From positions 1-64,000 of the forward strand of contig CBDFGQ010000007.1 in assembly GCA_965247295.1 (NCBI GenBank): a stretch of DNA of 64,000 nt, in the 5' to 3' direction. This DNA comes from CBDFGQ01 sp965247295. GTDB taxonomy: Bacteria; Chloroflexota; Dehalococcoidia; Lucifugimonadales; JAGWBF01. A program made the translations under genes and the position numbers. Of the stretch, positions 36,452 to 45,040 are shown piece after piece. Each line of letters starts with the position of its first letter. Within the stretch, counting starts at the first letter, position 1. The notes beneath the pieces are model-generated. The model was not told the origin of the DNA. It did not search any database and saw nothing but the letters and a program-made list of their open reading frames with translations.

Positions 36452-37936
36452 GTGACTGGAAGGTGGAAGAGGCCTGTAGTAGGTCCGGTGGAGGGGATAG
36501 TAAAGGGAGCTCTGGAGCGAGCCGGATACGCCGGTACCGACATTGTCCTGGTGGTGGCGGTGTCGGGGGGACCAGATTCTCTAGCCTTGCTCCATGCTCT
36601 GCTGAGCTTGGAAGCCGGTGGGCGAACTGGGCTTCACGTGGCCCACCTGAATCACAACTTTCGGGGCGAGGAAGCCGAGGAGGACGCCAGGTTCGTCGGC
36701 GATGTCGCCCGCGGGCTCGGGCTTCCCGCAACGGTGGAGTGGGCCGACCCTATAGCTTACCAGAAGGAGAGGGGGATTTCGTCCTTTGAAGAGGCGGCCC
36801 GAGAGGTGCGCTATGACTTTCTAGGGAGGGTTGCCTCGAAGGTCGGTGCCGCTGGGGTAGCCCTGGGGCATACCGCTGATGACCTAGCGGAAACGGTGCT
36901 TATGCACATCATTCGAGGCACCGGTATCCATGGACTACGTGGTATGGCCGAACTGTCCAAGTGGCGGAGCCGCGTAGACCTTCGAGAGGTGGTACTGTTC
37001 AGGCCCTTCCTGGGAATCACGAAAGGGGAAACAACACTGTATTGCCAGGAACGCGGGATCTCCTTCCGGGAAGACCCGGCCAATCTGCTCCCGAGCTTCA
37101 CGCGGAACAGAATACGCCACGAACTCCTACCAGCGATGGAAAAGTACAATCCCAGGATTCGGGAGGCCCTGGTGAGGCTGTCGCGGAATGCGTCTCTAGA
37201 TGTCGACTACCTTGAGGACCAAGTGGACAGGGTCTGGTCTTCCGTGGCCAGCGAAGATGGGGATGCCATAGCCCTGGACGCTGGCCATCTGTCGGCCCTG
37301 CACCCAACGATTCGCCGGCTGACCCTGAGGCGTGCCTATCAGCGGATCACCGGGGATGCCCGCAGGCTAGAGGAGGTGCATCTTAGGCGCATGGCGGACT
37401 TCGTGGACGAGCCGCCCGGCAAGCAGCTTGTCCTTCCCAGGGGGTTGAAGCTGTACGTAGAACATGGTCAGCTCATACTAACACGGGTCAGAGAGTCCTC
37501 ATGCCCCTACCCGCCTCTGACTGGAGAGCATGAACTCGAATTACCCCGTGCTGCAGGAGAAGAGGTGGCATCGAGCATCTCCGGCTGGAAGATTTCCGCC
37601 AGTCTTGTGCATGGGAAGGAAGGCCAGCCGCCTTTTGTGGTCCCATCACTGGACCCGTTCACTGCCTACATGGACCTAGAGGCGATAGGACAGAGACTCC
37701 TGGTACGGAGTCGGCTGCCTGGGGAACGGTTTCAGCCTCTCGGGATGCACGAGGAGAAGAAGATACAGGACTTCTACGTAGACCAGAAGGTGCCCCGGTC
37801 CTGGCGCCCGCGGGTGCCCCTGGTTGTCTCCCAGCGTGGCATCGCGTGGGTGGTCGGCTACCGCGTGGCGGAGTGGGCCCGGGTGCGACAGGACAGCCGG
37901 AGTATCTGTAAGATGCAGTTTTCTTCCGGTGGTTAG
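36452..37936 (+). CDS. tilS: tRNA(Ile)-lysidine synthase TilS
   Basis: TilS attaches lysine to C34 of the CAU-anticodon tRNA(Ile), changing its codon reading from AUG to AUA and its charging to isoleucine; it is essential in most bacteria. The ATP pyrophosphatase P-loop VSGGPDSLALL lies at ~residues 37-47, then HLNHNFRGEEAEED and GHTADDLAETVLMHIIRGTGIHGL, all diagnostic. The C-terminal ~110 residues (RLPGERFQPLGMHEEKKIQDF and KVPRSWRPRVPLV) match the TilS C-terminal domain. 494 residues is full length. It starts with GTG at 36,452. Confidence 0.95.
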   Translation: MTGRWKRPVVGPVEGIVKGALERAGYAGTDIVLVVAVSGGPDSLALLHALLSLEAGGRTGLHVAHLNHNFRGEEAEEDARFVGDVARGLGLPATVEWADPIAYQKERGISSFEEAAREVRYDFLGRVASKVGAAGVALGHTADDLAETVLMHIIRGTGIHGLRGMAELSKWRSRVDLREVVLFRPFLGITKGETTLYCQERGISFREDPANLLPSFTRNRIRHELLPAMEKYNPRIREALVRLSRNASLDVDYLEDQVDRVWSSVASEDGDAIALDAGHLSALHPTIRRLTLRRAYQRITGDARRLEEVHLRRMADFVDEPPGKQLVLPRGLKLYVEHGQLILTRVRESSCPYPPLTGEHELELPRAAGEEVASSISGWKISASLVHGKEGQPPFVVPSLDPFTAYMDLEAIGQRLLVRSRLPGERFQPLGMHEEKKIQDFYVDQKVPRSWRPRVPLVVSQRGIAWVVGYRVAEWARVRQDSRSICKMQFSSGG

Positions 37937-38001
37937 GTCGGTCGCTGCGCTATGATAAGTGTGGAGTTGTAGTCGCAACCAGATAGCACGAGGCGATTGA
38001 C

Positions 38002-38298
38002 ATGGTTATGCCCCAACAGGACATCAGCTTTTGGCAGGCGCAGGTACAATACCGGAAAGAGCTCATCAAAAGGGGTGAGACGTCGGATCTGATGGGGCGA
38101 TTGACGTGGAGCCTTATGCGAGTGGTCCTCTTGCTGCTGACCCTCGTGTTCAGGCGGTCCGTCTCGCGTGGCCGGAGCCGGATACTCCAGAGACGGAACC
38201 GACGCTCCTCGGAAAGTGATTCGACATGGCCGGTCCGGGAGGATCGAGCGGTATCGGCATTCTCCTTGACGCCTGACCACTGGCCGTCCAGATCATAG
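38002..38298 (+). CDS. Small hypothetical protein with one possible membrane helix
   Basis: 98 residues of unknown function. An amphipathic N-terminus (WQAQVQYRKELIKRGE) is followed by one hydrophobic segment (SLMRVVLLLLTLVF) and a strongly basic tail (RRSVSRGRSRILQRRNRR). It begins 65 bp after tilS and its stop overlaps the end of the convergent DUF6282 gene by 6 bp. No clear Shine-Dalgarno. The basic tail may simply reflect GC-rich codon bias, so this may not be a gene. Confidence 0.35.
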   Translation: MVMPQQDISFWQAQVQYRKELIKRGETSDLMGRLTWSLMRVVLLLLTLVFRRSVSRGRSRILQRRNRRSSESDSTWPVREDRAVSAFSLTPDHWPSRS

Positions 38299-39219
38299 CC
38301 CCAGTAGACGCGACGGATTGTCTTTGACCATCATGCCCACCTCCACTTCCTCGAGACCCGCCTGAAGCAGCGTGGCAATGCCCATTCTGAGCCCTTCCGC
38401 CGGCATGGGGTGGTATGCTTGCCCGAAATCTGTGCTTATTATGCAGCGTTCGGGGTTGATGGCCTGCACCATGTCAGCCAGCTCGGATGGGGTAAGCCTG
38501 CAGCTTAGTGGCATCATTACGTTGATGCAGTGCTCGATGAACGCGCCTTTCTCCGCCAGTGCCTTCATGTCTTCAACGGTCATCCCGGACCAGAAGGACA
38601 TGGTCGAGCCATGGGTAACCACTATGCGGTGAATGCCCATGTTGCGGGCCTCATCCACAAGCAACATGCTCTCCTGGGTTGAGATGTGGCCGGTGGCCAG
38701 GACCATGTCGTGCTGTTTTACGGTATCCAGTATAGGGTACACCTCGGGCCGAAGCCGGCCATTGCTATCCAGAAGGTCTATGCCGCCGTCCAGGCCCTTG
38801 CGTTGTCGATCTGCCCGTGCAGAGTAGGTGGGCATCCACACCACACGCCCACCCATGTTGGCTGAAGCTTCCACGGCCATGGGGTTTAGCCCCCCCACCT
38901 CCGCGTCCAGGGTGACTCCGCCTATAAGGGAGATGCCGGTGACAACCTTGCTAACCGTGTAGGCCACTGGGTGGGTTGGGTACTCGTGGCTCTTCAAAAC
39001 CACTCCCCTCATGCCCATGTCCTTGGCACTCTGGGCCACCTCCAGGGCGTCACCGCGGCGCTCCACCCGTGGGTCGGGGGCAAAGTGGACGTGGATGTCC
39101 ACGGCGTCTTCCATGAGCCTGTCTAGAGCAGCCAAGGCATCTCCTTCCAAACTTCGGTACAGCGCGCCGGCTAGGATTGCCTCCTCCAACGCGGGTATGT
39201 AGGCCTCGCCTATATTCAA
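38293..39219 (-). CDS. DUF6282 / amidohydrolase-like metal-dependent hydrolase
   Basis: 308 residues with features of the amidohydrolase (TIM-barrel) superfamily: DIHVHFAPDP (HxH metal ligands, ~residue 42), VVLKSHEYPTHPV, ATGHISTQESMLL and IVVTHGS with further His ligands, and ISTDFGQAYHP with the late catalytic Asp. These fit DUF6282 proteins, whose substrate is unknown. Start is a TTG. It is convergent with tilS and its small follower, and divergent from the EF-Tu-like gene at 39,388. Confidence 0.78.
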   Translation of the reverse strand: MNIGEAYIPALEEAILAGALYRSLEGDALAALDRLMEDAVDIHVHFAPDPRVERRGDALEVAQSAKDMGMRGVVLKSHEYPTHPVAYTVSKVVTGISLIGGVTLDAEVGGLNPMAVEASANMGGRVVWMPTYSARADRQRKGLDGGIDLLDSNGRLRPEVYPILDTVKQHDMVLATGHISTQESMLLVDEARNMGIHRIVVTHGSTMSFWSGMTVEDMKALAEKGAFIEHCINVMMPLSCRLTPSELADMVQAINPERCIISTDFGQAYHPMPAEGLRMGIATLLQAGLEEVEVGMMVKDNPSRLLGL

Positions 39220-39387
39220 CGGGGGTCGAACAGGCTTCTAGGAGCAGGCTGGCGTTAGGATAAGGCGCACTATTCTGGTTGTCAAGCCGGATTTAGGCCG
39301 ACCGGCGTTTCTGAGAATTACGTTGCCTTTCTTGAAAAGGCCCCTTATACTACCCCCAATCCTAATCGGCAGGAGAGGAGCAGTCGT

Positions 39388-39642
39388 GTGCCCGACGCAG
39401 AGGTTGGCACGGTAACTGAGTTCTTTGCCCGTCCCGTGGTAGCAGGAATCCAGCTTACAGAGTCCCTTAGGGTGGGCGATCGCATCCACATCAAGGGTCA
39501 CACCTCTGACCTGGAGCTGACCGTGCAGTCCATGCAGGTGGATAACGCGGACGTCAACGAGGCATCGGCCGGTCAGGCTGTGGGTGTGAAGATTGGCGAC
39601 AGGGTCAGGCGCGGCGATAAAGTCTATAGGGTAGCGGATTAG
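39388..39642 (+). CDS. EF-Tu domain-2-like small protein
   Basis: 84 residues that form a single translation-factor beta-barrel (EF-Tu domain 2): RVGDRIHIKGHTSDLELTVQSMQVDN then AGQAVGVKIGDRVRRGDKVY. Stand-alone proteins of this kind are often annotated as translation elongation factor-like; their role is unproven. GTG start at 39,388, preceded by GGAGAGGAG. Its stop codon overlaps the end of the convergent ribH by 4 bp. Confidence 0.82.
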   Translation: MPDAEVGTVTEFFARPVVAGIQLTESLRVGDRIHIKGHTSDLELTVQSMQVDNADVNEASAGQAVGVKIGDRVRRGDKVYRVAD

Positions 39643-40121
39643 CTACCTTCCAGACCTTTGATCTCTTTCACCAGGCGGGCCATTTCGATGGCCCCCAGAG
39701 CGGCATTGAACCCCAGGTTCCCGGACTTGCCGCCGGCCCTGTTCATCGCCTGGTCCAGGTTTTCGGTGGTGAGGACGCCGAACATCACGGGTACGCCGGT
39801 GTCCAGGGAGGCCCTGTTGATTCCGCTGGCCGCTTGCCCCGCCACCATATCAAAGTGGAGTGTCTCGCCACGAATGACGGTACCCAAACATATAACGGAG
39901 TCGTAACGGTGGGTCTCAGCCAGTAACTTGGCCGCCAGAGGTAGCTCGAAGGAACCTGACACCCAGGTTATCAGGATGTCATCCTCCAGAACGCCGTGAA
40001 GGGTCAGCGCCTCATGCGCGCCCTCTAGAAGCCTCTGTGTGATTATCTGGTTGAACCGGGCGGCTACAATAGCAATTCTTAGGCCCTGTCCTTGCAAGTT
40101 CCCTTTCAGCTCTCTTGCCAA
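39639..40121 (-). CDS. ribH: 6,7-dimethyl-8-ribityllumazine synthase
   Basis: RibH condenses 5-amino-6-ribitylaminouracil with dihydroxybutanone phosphate in riboflavin synthesis. 160 residues, the usual length. Diagnostic parts: VAARFNQIITQRLLEGA (Phe/Asn ring-binding), VSGSFELPLAAK, CLGTVIRGETLHFD with the catalytic His, and FGVLTTENLDQAMNRAG. The start is a TTG at 40,119-40,121. No other rib gene is nearby. It lies 78 bp downstream of the oxidoreductase gene on the same strand. Confidence 0.95.
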   Translation of the reverse strand: MARELKGNLQGQGLRIAIVAARFNQIITQRLLEGAHEALTLHGVLEDDILITWVSGSFELPLAAKLLAETHRYDSVICLGTVIRGETLHFDMVAGQAASGINRASLDTGVPVMFGVLTTENLDQAMNRAGGKSGNLGFNAALGAIEMARLVKEIKGLEGS

Positions 40122-40199
40122 ATTCGCTTTCCACCTTTCGACCCCTTAGTCCCAGAGCCGCCGCCTTCGACTGCCTGGGCGCGGCCGTACGCGTGGCCC

Positions 40200-40913
40200 C
40201 TACTCGGCCGTTTTCTTCACCCCGGCCTCCAGGACCTTTGCCACAAACTCCTGCTCGGGGACCGCTCCCACGAACTGAATCTGGGGTGATACGCTGGCTA
40301 GATGCCCTACGGTGCCAATGACAGTCTTGGGTACACCCCTTACGGCGTACATCTTGGCAAGGGCGGGGAATTCCTCCACCTCGATGACGTCAGAGGTCAC
40401 CAGCGGATTTTCGATAGCTATGGCGTGGGCCAGCTTGGCCACGACGGGGCAGTACCCGCAGCTTGGGGTGACGAACACCTGGATGTGGACTGGCTGGTTT
40501 ACTTTGCGGAGCTTTTTCCTGGCGTCCATGCCCAGGGGGCTTACGCCGCGGGACAGGATCTTGATGTCCTCCAGGATGGTGGCGAATTCGTAGCCCATTG
40601 GGACGCCATAAAACTTGACCCTGGAATTCCCATCCTCGCCCATGACGACGGCGGGGATACGCTCCACGCTATATTTGGCTCGCTCTTCGGCCTGACTGTA
40701 GAAGTCGTATATCTCCAAGTGTAGCTTGGGTGAAAGGCTGGCAAGCTCCTCCATGAGCTCCTGGGTCTGGGGGCAGGTCGGGCATTCCCGCCCTGGAATG
40801 GTAAGGAGGGAAGAGCCCTGCGTGAAAAGCCTTAAGGTAACGTCCTTCTTGAGATCCTTCCGAAACTCTCTCTTCACGGCTTCTCGGTCAGTCTCCGGGA
40901 TGATGGGCATCAT
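40200..40913 (-). CDS. Double-thioredoxin-fold protein disulfide oxidoreductase (glutaredoxin-like)
   Basis: About 237 residues in two thioredoxin-like folds, as in archaeal/thermophile protein disulfide oxidoreductase. The first fold has RECPTCPQ (CPTC) and the second PSCGYCPVV (CGYC), each followed by a cis-Pro segment (RIPAVV, GVPKTV). Both active sites are complete, so it should exchange thiols and disulfides in the cytoplasm. The frame is open further upstream, but AGGAGGT at 40,914-40,920 immediately before two Met codons (40,913 and 40,910) points to a start here. The flavoprotein at 56.4 kb is a candidate reductase for it (inference). Confidence 0.86.
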   Translation of the reverse strand: MMPIIPETDREAVKREFRKDLKKDVTLRLFTQGSSLLTIPGRECPTCPQTQELMEELASLSPKLHLEIYDFYSQAEERAKYSVERIPAVVMGEDGNSRVKFYGVPMGYEFATILEDIKILSRGVSPLGMDARKKLRKVNQPVHIQVFVTPSCGYCPVVAKLAHAIAIENPLVTSDVIEVEEFPALAKMYAVRGVPKTVIGTVGHLASVSPQIQFVGAVPEQEFVAKVLEAGVKKTAE

Positions 40914-40947
40914 ACCTCCTACTTGACGATGCCTCGCCGAGCATAGT

Positions 40948-41604
40948 TTACAATGGATCGCCCCTCTTATCCACCCCCAGGAGGGCGTCGCCGCTACGTT
41001 CGAGGGCACGACGAATATGGAAAAGGCGCTGCAACAGGGTCAAAAAGGAAACCGCAGCTATGACAATAAGGATTATTTCCAGCGGTCGCAATCCGAGCAC
41101 TAGTCCAAGGGACAGTAGGAGGACCCGCTCTGGCCTAGTCATCAGGCCGGCCGTGGTCTCTATACCCAGTCCCTCCCCTCGGGCCCGCAGATAACTTACC
41201 ATCTGCGAGGCCACGAGGGCCAGAATGAGGACCACGAGATGGAACAGCAGCCTATCGTCACTTAGGTCGGCCCGCAACCCATGAACGGCCATTCCCAGGA
41301 ATAAGGCCGCCTCTCCCAGGCGGTCCATGACCGAATCCAGCAGGGCACCGAATCTTGTCACGCGTCCCGTATGGCGGGCCAGCGCACCGTCCATGAGGTC
41401 CAGGAGGCCGCCTGCCAGGAAAACCGCGCCGCCGGCTAGAGGGTACCCGGCCCCTACCAGCGCGGCGGCCACCATAGCGACGCAAAATCCTAGGACCGTT
41501 ACAGCGTTGGGGGTGAGCCCGAGGCCACCAAGGGCCCTTGCGCCAGGGACCTCAACGTACCTAGAGAGTAGTGCCCTAATTCGCTCTCTGCCCTGAAAGG
41601 CCAT
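40948..41604 (-). CDS. CDP-alcohol phosphatidyltransferase, probable phosphatidylinositol-phosphate synthase
   Basis: 218 residues with several membrane helices and the full family motif DLMDGALAR ... GALLDSVMDR (DxxDGxxAR-x8-GxxxDxxxD, ~residues 68-95), which binds CDP-diacylglycerol and metal. The enzyme moves a phosphatidyl group from CDP-DAG to an alcohol. Because it is followed upstream by a PimA-like glycosyltransferase (29-bp overlap) and inositol-1-phosphate synthase, inositol 1-phosphate is the likely acceptor, as in actinobacterial PgsA1. Phosphatidylglycerophosphate synthase is the alternative. Confidence 0.85.
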   Translation of the reverse strand: MAFQGRERIRALLSRYVEVPGARALGGLGLTPNAVTVLGFCVAMVAAALVGAGYPLAGGAVFLAGGLLDLMDGALARHTGRVTRFGALLDSVMDRLGEAALFLGMAVHGLRADLSDDRLLFHLVVLILALVASQMVSYLRARGEGLGIETTAGLMTRPERVLLLSLGLVLGLRPLEIILIVIAAVSFLTLLQRLFHIRRALERSGDALLGVDKRGDPL

Positions 41605-42718
41605 TGGTCGGTTCCATCAGGTCCAGGTAGTAGTCCATAATCTGTCCGGACACCTTCTCCCAGCGGTACTGGTCCACGGTCTGGCCGCCCTTCTCCCCCA
41701 TCTGGCTACGCAGGTCGGGGTTGCGTAACAGCGTGGCCAGGGAATCGGCTAGAGAGGTCGAGTCCCTGGGTGGGACCAGCAGCCCCTGCTCACCGTTTGT
41801 GAGCACCGCGGAGAAGCCTTCGATGCCTGAAGCGACTATGGGCCGTTTGGCCGCCATGGCTTCAAGGAGGACTATGCCGAAGCTCTCCCGCCCTGTGGCA
41901 GGTAGGCAGCATATGTGGGCGGACCTATAGTAACGTGGTAGCTCTCGGTAGGGTACGTTGCCGAAGAAGACCACATCCTGGAGGTTGCGCTCACCGAGGA
42001 TGCGATAGCAGTCCTTGCTCAGACTGCCCGGCCCCACCACTACCAGACGTGTATTGGGGAAGTCCCACTTGATTTTGCTGTAGGCCTCCAGGAGGTACCG
42101 GAGTCCCTTCCGCTTCTCCATCCGGCCCACGAACAGGATGTTCAGCTTCCCGTCTTCCAGCTCTGGAATGGGAAGCGCTCCGTTGGAGAAGTGGTCCACG
42201 TCTATGCCGTTGGGGATGATGCGGTAGTCTCCGGGGAAGAAGCGGCTTGCGTACTGGCGGGCGGGAGGCGATACGGCGATGAGGCCATCCAGCCGGTTGA
42301 ACCAGTACCTTAGAATCGGGTGGGACCATCCGTAGTTTCGAAAGCGTCCGTAAAAGGCATGAAACGTGCCCACGTTCAGGGAGCTGGAGCACAGCAGGAC
42401 GTACAGTGGGAGTATAGGCATCAGGGGCTCGTGGAGGTGGACTACGTCGAATCGCTCCTTGCCAAGGATGTCCCTGATTGTGGGGTAGTTCCAGAGGGAG
42501 AGGGAAAGCCGGGCTATGGAGCCCCCGGTAGGTATCGGCACCGACCTACCCAGGGGCACGAAATTGTTTTCAAGGGATGGGCTCCGGGATGGCGAATATG
42601 GCGCGAGTATCTTCACGTCGTGGCCCAGTTTGGTGAACTGACGGGCCAGCTGTGAGATGTGTACGGTCACCCCTCCCGGCCAGGTGAAATCGTACGGTGA
42701 GACCAGCGCTACTTTCAT
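41576..42718 (-). CDS. GT4-family glycosyltransferase, PimA-like
   Basis: 380 residues with two Rossmann domains (GT-B fold). The N-terminal PYDFTWPGGVTVHISQLA motif is typical of PimA and relatives. HLHEPLMPILPL and GTFHAF mark the acceptor side, and VGRMEKRKGL plus RESFGIVLLEAMAAKRPIVAS (E-x7-E) bind the nucleotide sugar. Retaining enzymes of this type transfer mannose from GDP-mannose to phosphatidylinositol. Position between the CDP-alcohol transferase and ino1 supports that role; other glycolipid substrates are possible. Confidence 0.85.
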   Translation of the reverse strand: MKVALVSPYDFTWPGGVTVHISQLARQFTKLGHDVKILAPYSPSRSPSLENNFVPLGRSVPIPTGGSIARLSLSLWNYPTIRDILGKERFDVVHLHEPLMPILPLYVLLCSSSLNVGTFHAFYGRFRNYGWSHPILRYWFNRLDGLIAVSPPARQYASRFFPGDYRIIPNGIDVDHFSNGALPIPELEDGKLNILFVGRMEKRKGLRYLLEAYSKIKWDFPNTRLVVVGPGSLSKDCYRILGERNLQDVVFFGNVPYRELPRYYRSAHICCLPATGRESFGIVLLEAMAAKRPIVASGIEGFSAVLTNGEQGLLVPPRDSTSLADSLATLLRNPDLRSQMGEKGGQTVDQYRWEKVSGQIMDYYLDLMEPTNGLSGQRAN

Positions 42719-42752
42719 TTACTACTTCTCGTGCTTGACTGCCGCTGCGCTC

Positions 42753-43829
42753 TCAGGCATCCCTCCCCTGGATAAAGTCATCCACCATCTGGCGGGCCAC
42801 GTCGTCGGTATATTGGACTGGGGGTGATTTCATGAAGTAGGCCGATGGGCCGACGATGGTGCCGCTGATGCCCCTGTCCAGGGCCAGCTTGCAGCACCGG
42901 ATGGCGTCAACGACCACTCCGGCGGAGTTGGGGCTGTCCCAAACCTCAAGCTTCAACTCGAGGTTTATGGGTGCCCCGCCGAATATCTGCCCCTCCATCC
43001 TGATGTAGCACCACTTCCTGTCTTCCATCCATGGCACGTAGTCGCTGGGGCCAATATGAATATTCTTGTCGCCCAGGTCATGGTCCAGCTGGGAGGTGAC
43101 GGAGTTGGTCTTGGATATTTTCTTCGACACCAACCGTTCCCTCTCCAGCATGTTCAGAAAGTCGGTGTTGCCGCCGAAGTTAAGTTGATAGGTGCGGTCC
43201 ACCTCTACTCCCCGGTCCTCGAAGAGCCTGGTGAGGACTCGATGGGTGATAGTTGCTCCAACTTGAGACTTGACATCGTCCCCGATGATGGGGAGCCCCT
43301 TCTCCTTAAACCGCTCCTGCCAGTAGTCCTCCCTGGCGATGAATACGGGGATGCAGTTCACCAGGCCGCAGCCGGCGGAGAGTCCCTGCTCCACGTACCA
43401 CTTCGTGGCCATCTCACTGCCTACGGGAAGGAAGTTCACGACCAGATCACACTGCCGCTCCTTCAGTATGCCTACGATGTCCGAGGTAGCGCCGCGGGCC
43501 TTTTTCACGATGTGGGAGACGTACTTGCCAATGCTATCGTGGGTCATACCTCGGTCCACGGTCACCCCTAGCTTGGGGACATCGGAGAACTTTATGGTGT
43601 TGTTGGGGAGCGTGAAGATGGCCTCCGAGAGGTCCTTGCCCGTCTTGTTCGCGTCAATATCGAAGGCAGCCACGATCTCAATGTCGCCGATCCCATACTC
43701 CCCTATCACAGGGTGCATGATTCCCGGTACATCGCCGTTTAAGGAGACTGCCTGATACTTGTGCACACCTTGGACCAAGGCTGAGGCGCAGTTCCCGACC
43801 CCAATGATCGCGGTCCGTATCTTGCCCAC
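42753..43829 (-). CDS. ino1: myo-Inositol-1-phosphate synthase
   Basis: The NAD-dependent enzyme isomerises glucose 6-phosphate to inositol 1-phosphate. 358 residues, the length of the prokaryotic (archaeal/actinobacterial) form. IIGVGNCASALVQG is the NAD-binding loop; VVNFLPVGSEMATKWY, IGDDVKSQVGATITHRVL and NFGGNTDFLNM carry the conserved active-site region including Lys. It leads the inositol-lipid gene set on the minus strand, 34 bp upstream of the glycosyltransferase, and is divergent from lepB. Confidence 0.94.
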   Translation of the reverse strand: MGKIRTAIIGVGNCASALVQGVHKYQAVSLNGDVPGIMHPVIGEYGIGDIEIVAAFDIDANKTGKDLSEAIFTLPNNTIKFSDVPKLGVTVDRGMTHDSIGKYVSHIVKKARGATSDIVGILKERQCDLVVNFLPVGSEMATKWYVEQGLSAGCGLVNCIPVFIAREDYWQERFKEKGLPIIGDDVKSQVGATITHRVLTRLFEDRGVEVDRTYQLNFGGNTDFLNMLERERLVSKKISKTNSVTSQLDHDLGDKNIHIGPSDYVPWMEDRKWCYIRMEGQIFGGAPINLELKLEVWDSPNSAGVVVDAIRCCKLALDRGISGTIVGPSAYFMKSPPVQYTDDVARQMVDDFIQGRDA

Positions 43830-43988
43830 ACTTTACTCCCTTCCGAATGCACTCCCATATAAAGCTGCCTGGAGAGGCGGCTGAATTGTAGCAGGTTTAG
43901 CGGACCACAGCAAGATATTTCGAATACGCATCAAGGGGCTGAATCGTGGCGCGCTTTGACATGGAGTTAAATTGGGCGAGGGAATATA

Positions 43989-44669
43989 ATGGTAGATGGA
44001 GATAGATCGTCGGAATGCTCGGATGCCGCCACTAGAGGAACGCTGGTTGTGTCGCACATAATACGGGAGCTTCTGGAGGCCGTTGTCCTCGCCCTCGTGG
44101 TGTTCTTCGTCATCCAGATCAGCGTCCAAAACTTCCGAGTTGAAGGCCACAGTATGAAGCCCACCCTGGATGGCGGTGAGTACCTGATGGTGAGCAAGCT
44201 TCCCTATCTGAGGGTGGATATGCAGCGGCTCTCCAACCTCGTGCCCTTCTGGCAGGTGGACGAGCCCCGTCGGAAGTACCTGCCCTTCGCCCACCCTCCC
44301 GACCGTGGGGACGTGATAGTTTTTCGCGCTCCCACTAAGCCGCTAAAGGACTTCGTCAAGCGGGTGGTAGGGCTTCCCGGCGAGAGAGTGGAGGTACGAA
44401 CAGGCGCCATCTATATCGACGGTGCGAGGCTTGAGGAGGACTATCTGTCCACAACCACCTTCAGAGGGTCCATGGACTGCATCCCGAACTCCATAAACTG
44501 CAGACTTCAGCCTGACCGTTACTTTGTGTTGGGGGACAACAGGGCCAGCAGCAACGACTCCCGCGACTGGGGCCCGGTTCCCCTGGAAAACATCGTGGGG
44601 AAGGTGTGGTTCGTATACTGGCCGTTCAACAAGCTGCCCTTCCTGGAGACGCTCAAGGATGGCGAGTGA
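43989..44669 (+). CDS. lepB: Signal peptidase I
   Basis: 226 residues. It cleaves Sec/Tat signal peptides at the outer face of the membrane. One N-terminal membrane helix (LLEAVVLALVVFFVIQISV) is followed by box B GHSMKPTL with the nucleophile Ser, box D KDFVKRVVGLPGE with the general-base Lys, and box E GDNRASSNDSRDWGPV. All catalytic parts are present. ATG at 43,989 with GAGGGA five bases upstream. It would process the secreted proteins of this window. A strong terminator follows. Confidence 0.94.
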   Translation: MVDGDRSSECSDAATRGTLVVSHIIRELLEAVVLALVVFFVIQISVQNFRVEGHSMKPTLDGGEYLMVSKLPYLRVDMQRLSNLVPFWQVDEPRRKYLPFAHPPDRGDVIVFRAPTKPLKDFVKRVVGLPGERVEVRTGAIYIDGARLEEDYLSTTTFRGSMDCIPNSINCRLQPDRYFVLGDNRASSNDSRDWGPVPLENIVGKVWFVYWPFNKLPFLETLKDGE

Positions 44670-44739
44670 CGTCACGTCACTGAGAACGGCGGCAGGTCCC
44701 CTAGACCCGGCAGCCTAGCAAGCCGGAAAATTGCACATC

Positions 44740-44779
44740 CGCTCGGCCTGAGCAATTCGAAGGCCGAGCGATTGTTTTT
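44740..44779 (+). terminator. Rho-independent terminator after lepB
   Basis: A 10-bp perfect stem (44,740-44,749 with 44,761-44,770, CGCTCGGCCT/AGGCCGAGCG), 11-nt loop, then ATTGTTTTT. The rest of the gap up to the IS end at 45,041 shows no gene or clear signal. Confidence 0.85.
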
Positions 44780-45040
44780 GCGGCAGGGCAGCATGGACGG
44801 ACCTTGTAAGGAAGGCGGCATCGGCAATTCTGATGTGGAGAGACGGCGCCCTCCAGTGCGCAGTGTTTCCGAAAATCTCTCATGCGCAGGGAAATGAAGG
44901 TCCCGGCGGCGGGCCGGTGATGATCGGATATTCCTGCCTTATCCTCAGACCATTCGCCTTTGGTCAAGAGTCACAGGAAAGTGGTCTCTTACGTTAGGGA
45001 CTCCCCACTGGTTTCTGTGGGCGCGGGGTCCGATGCTTAG

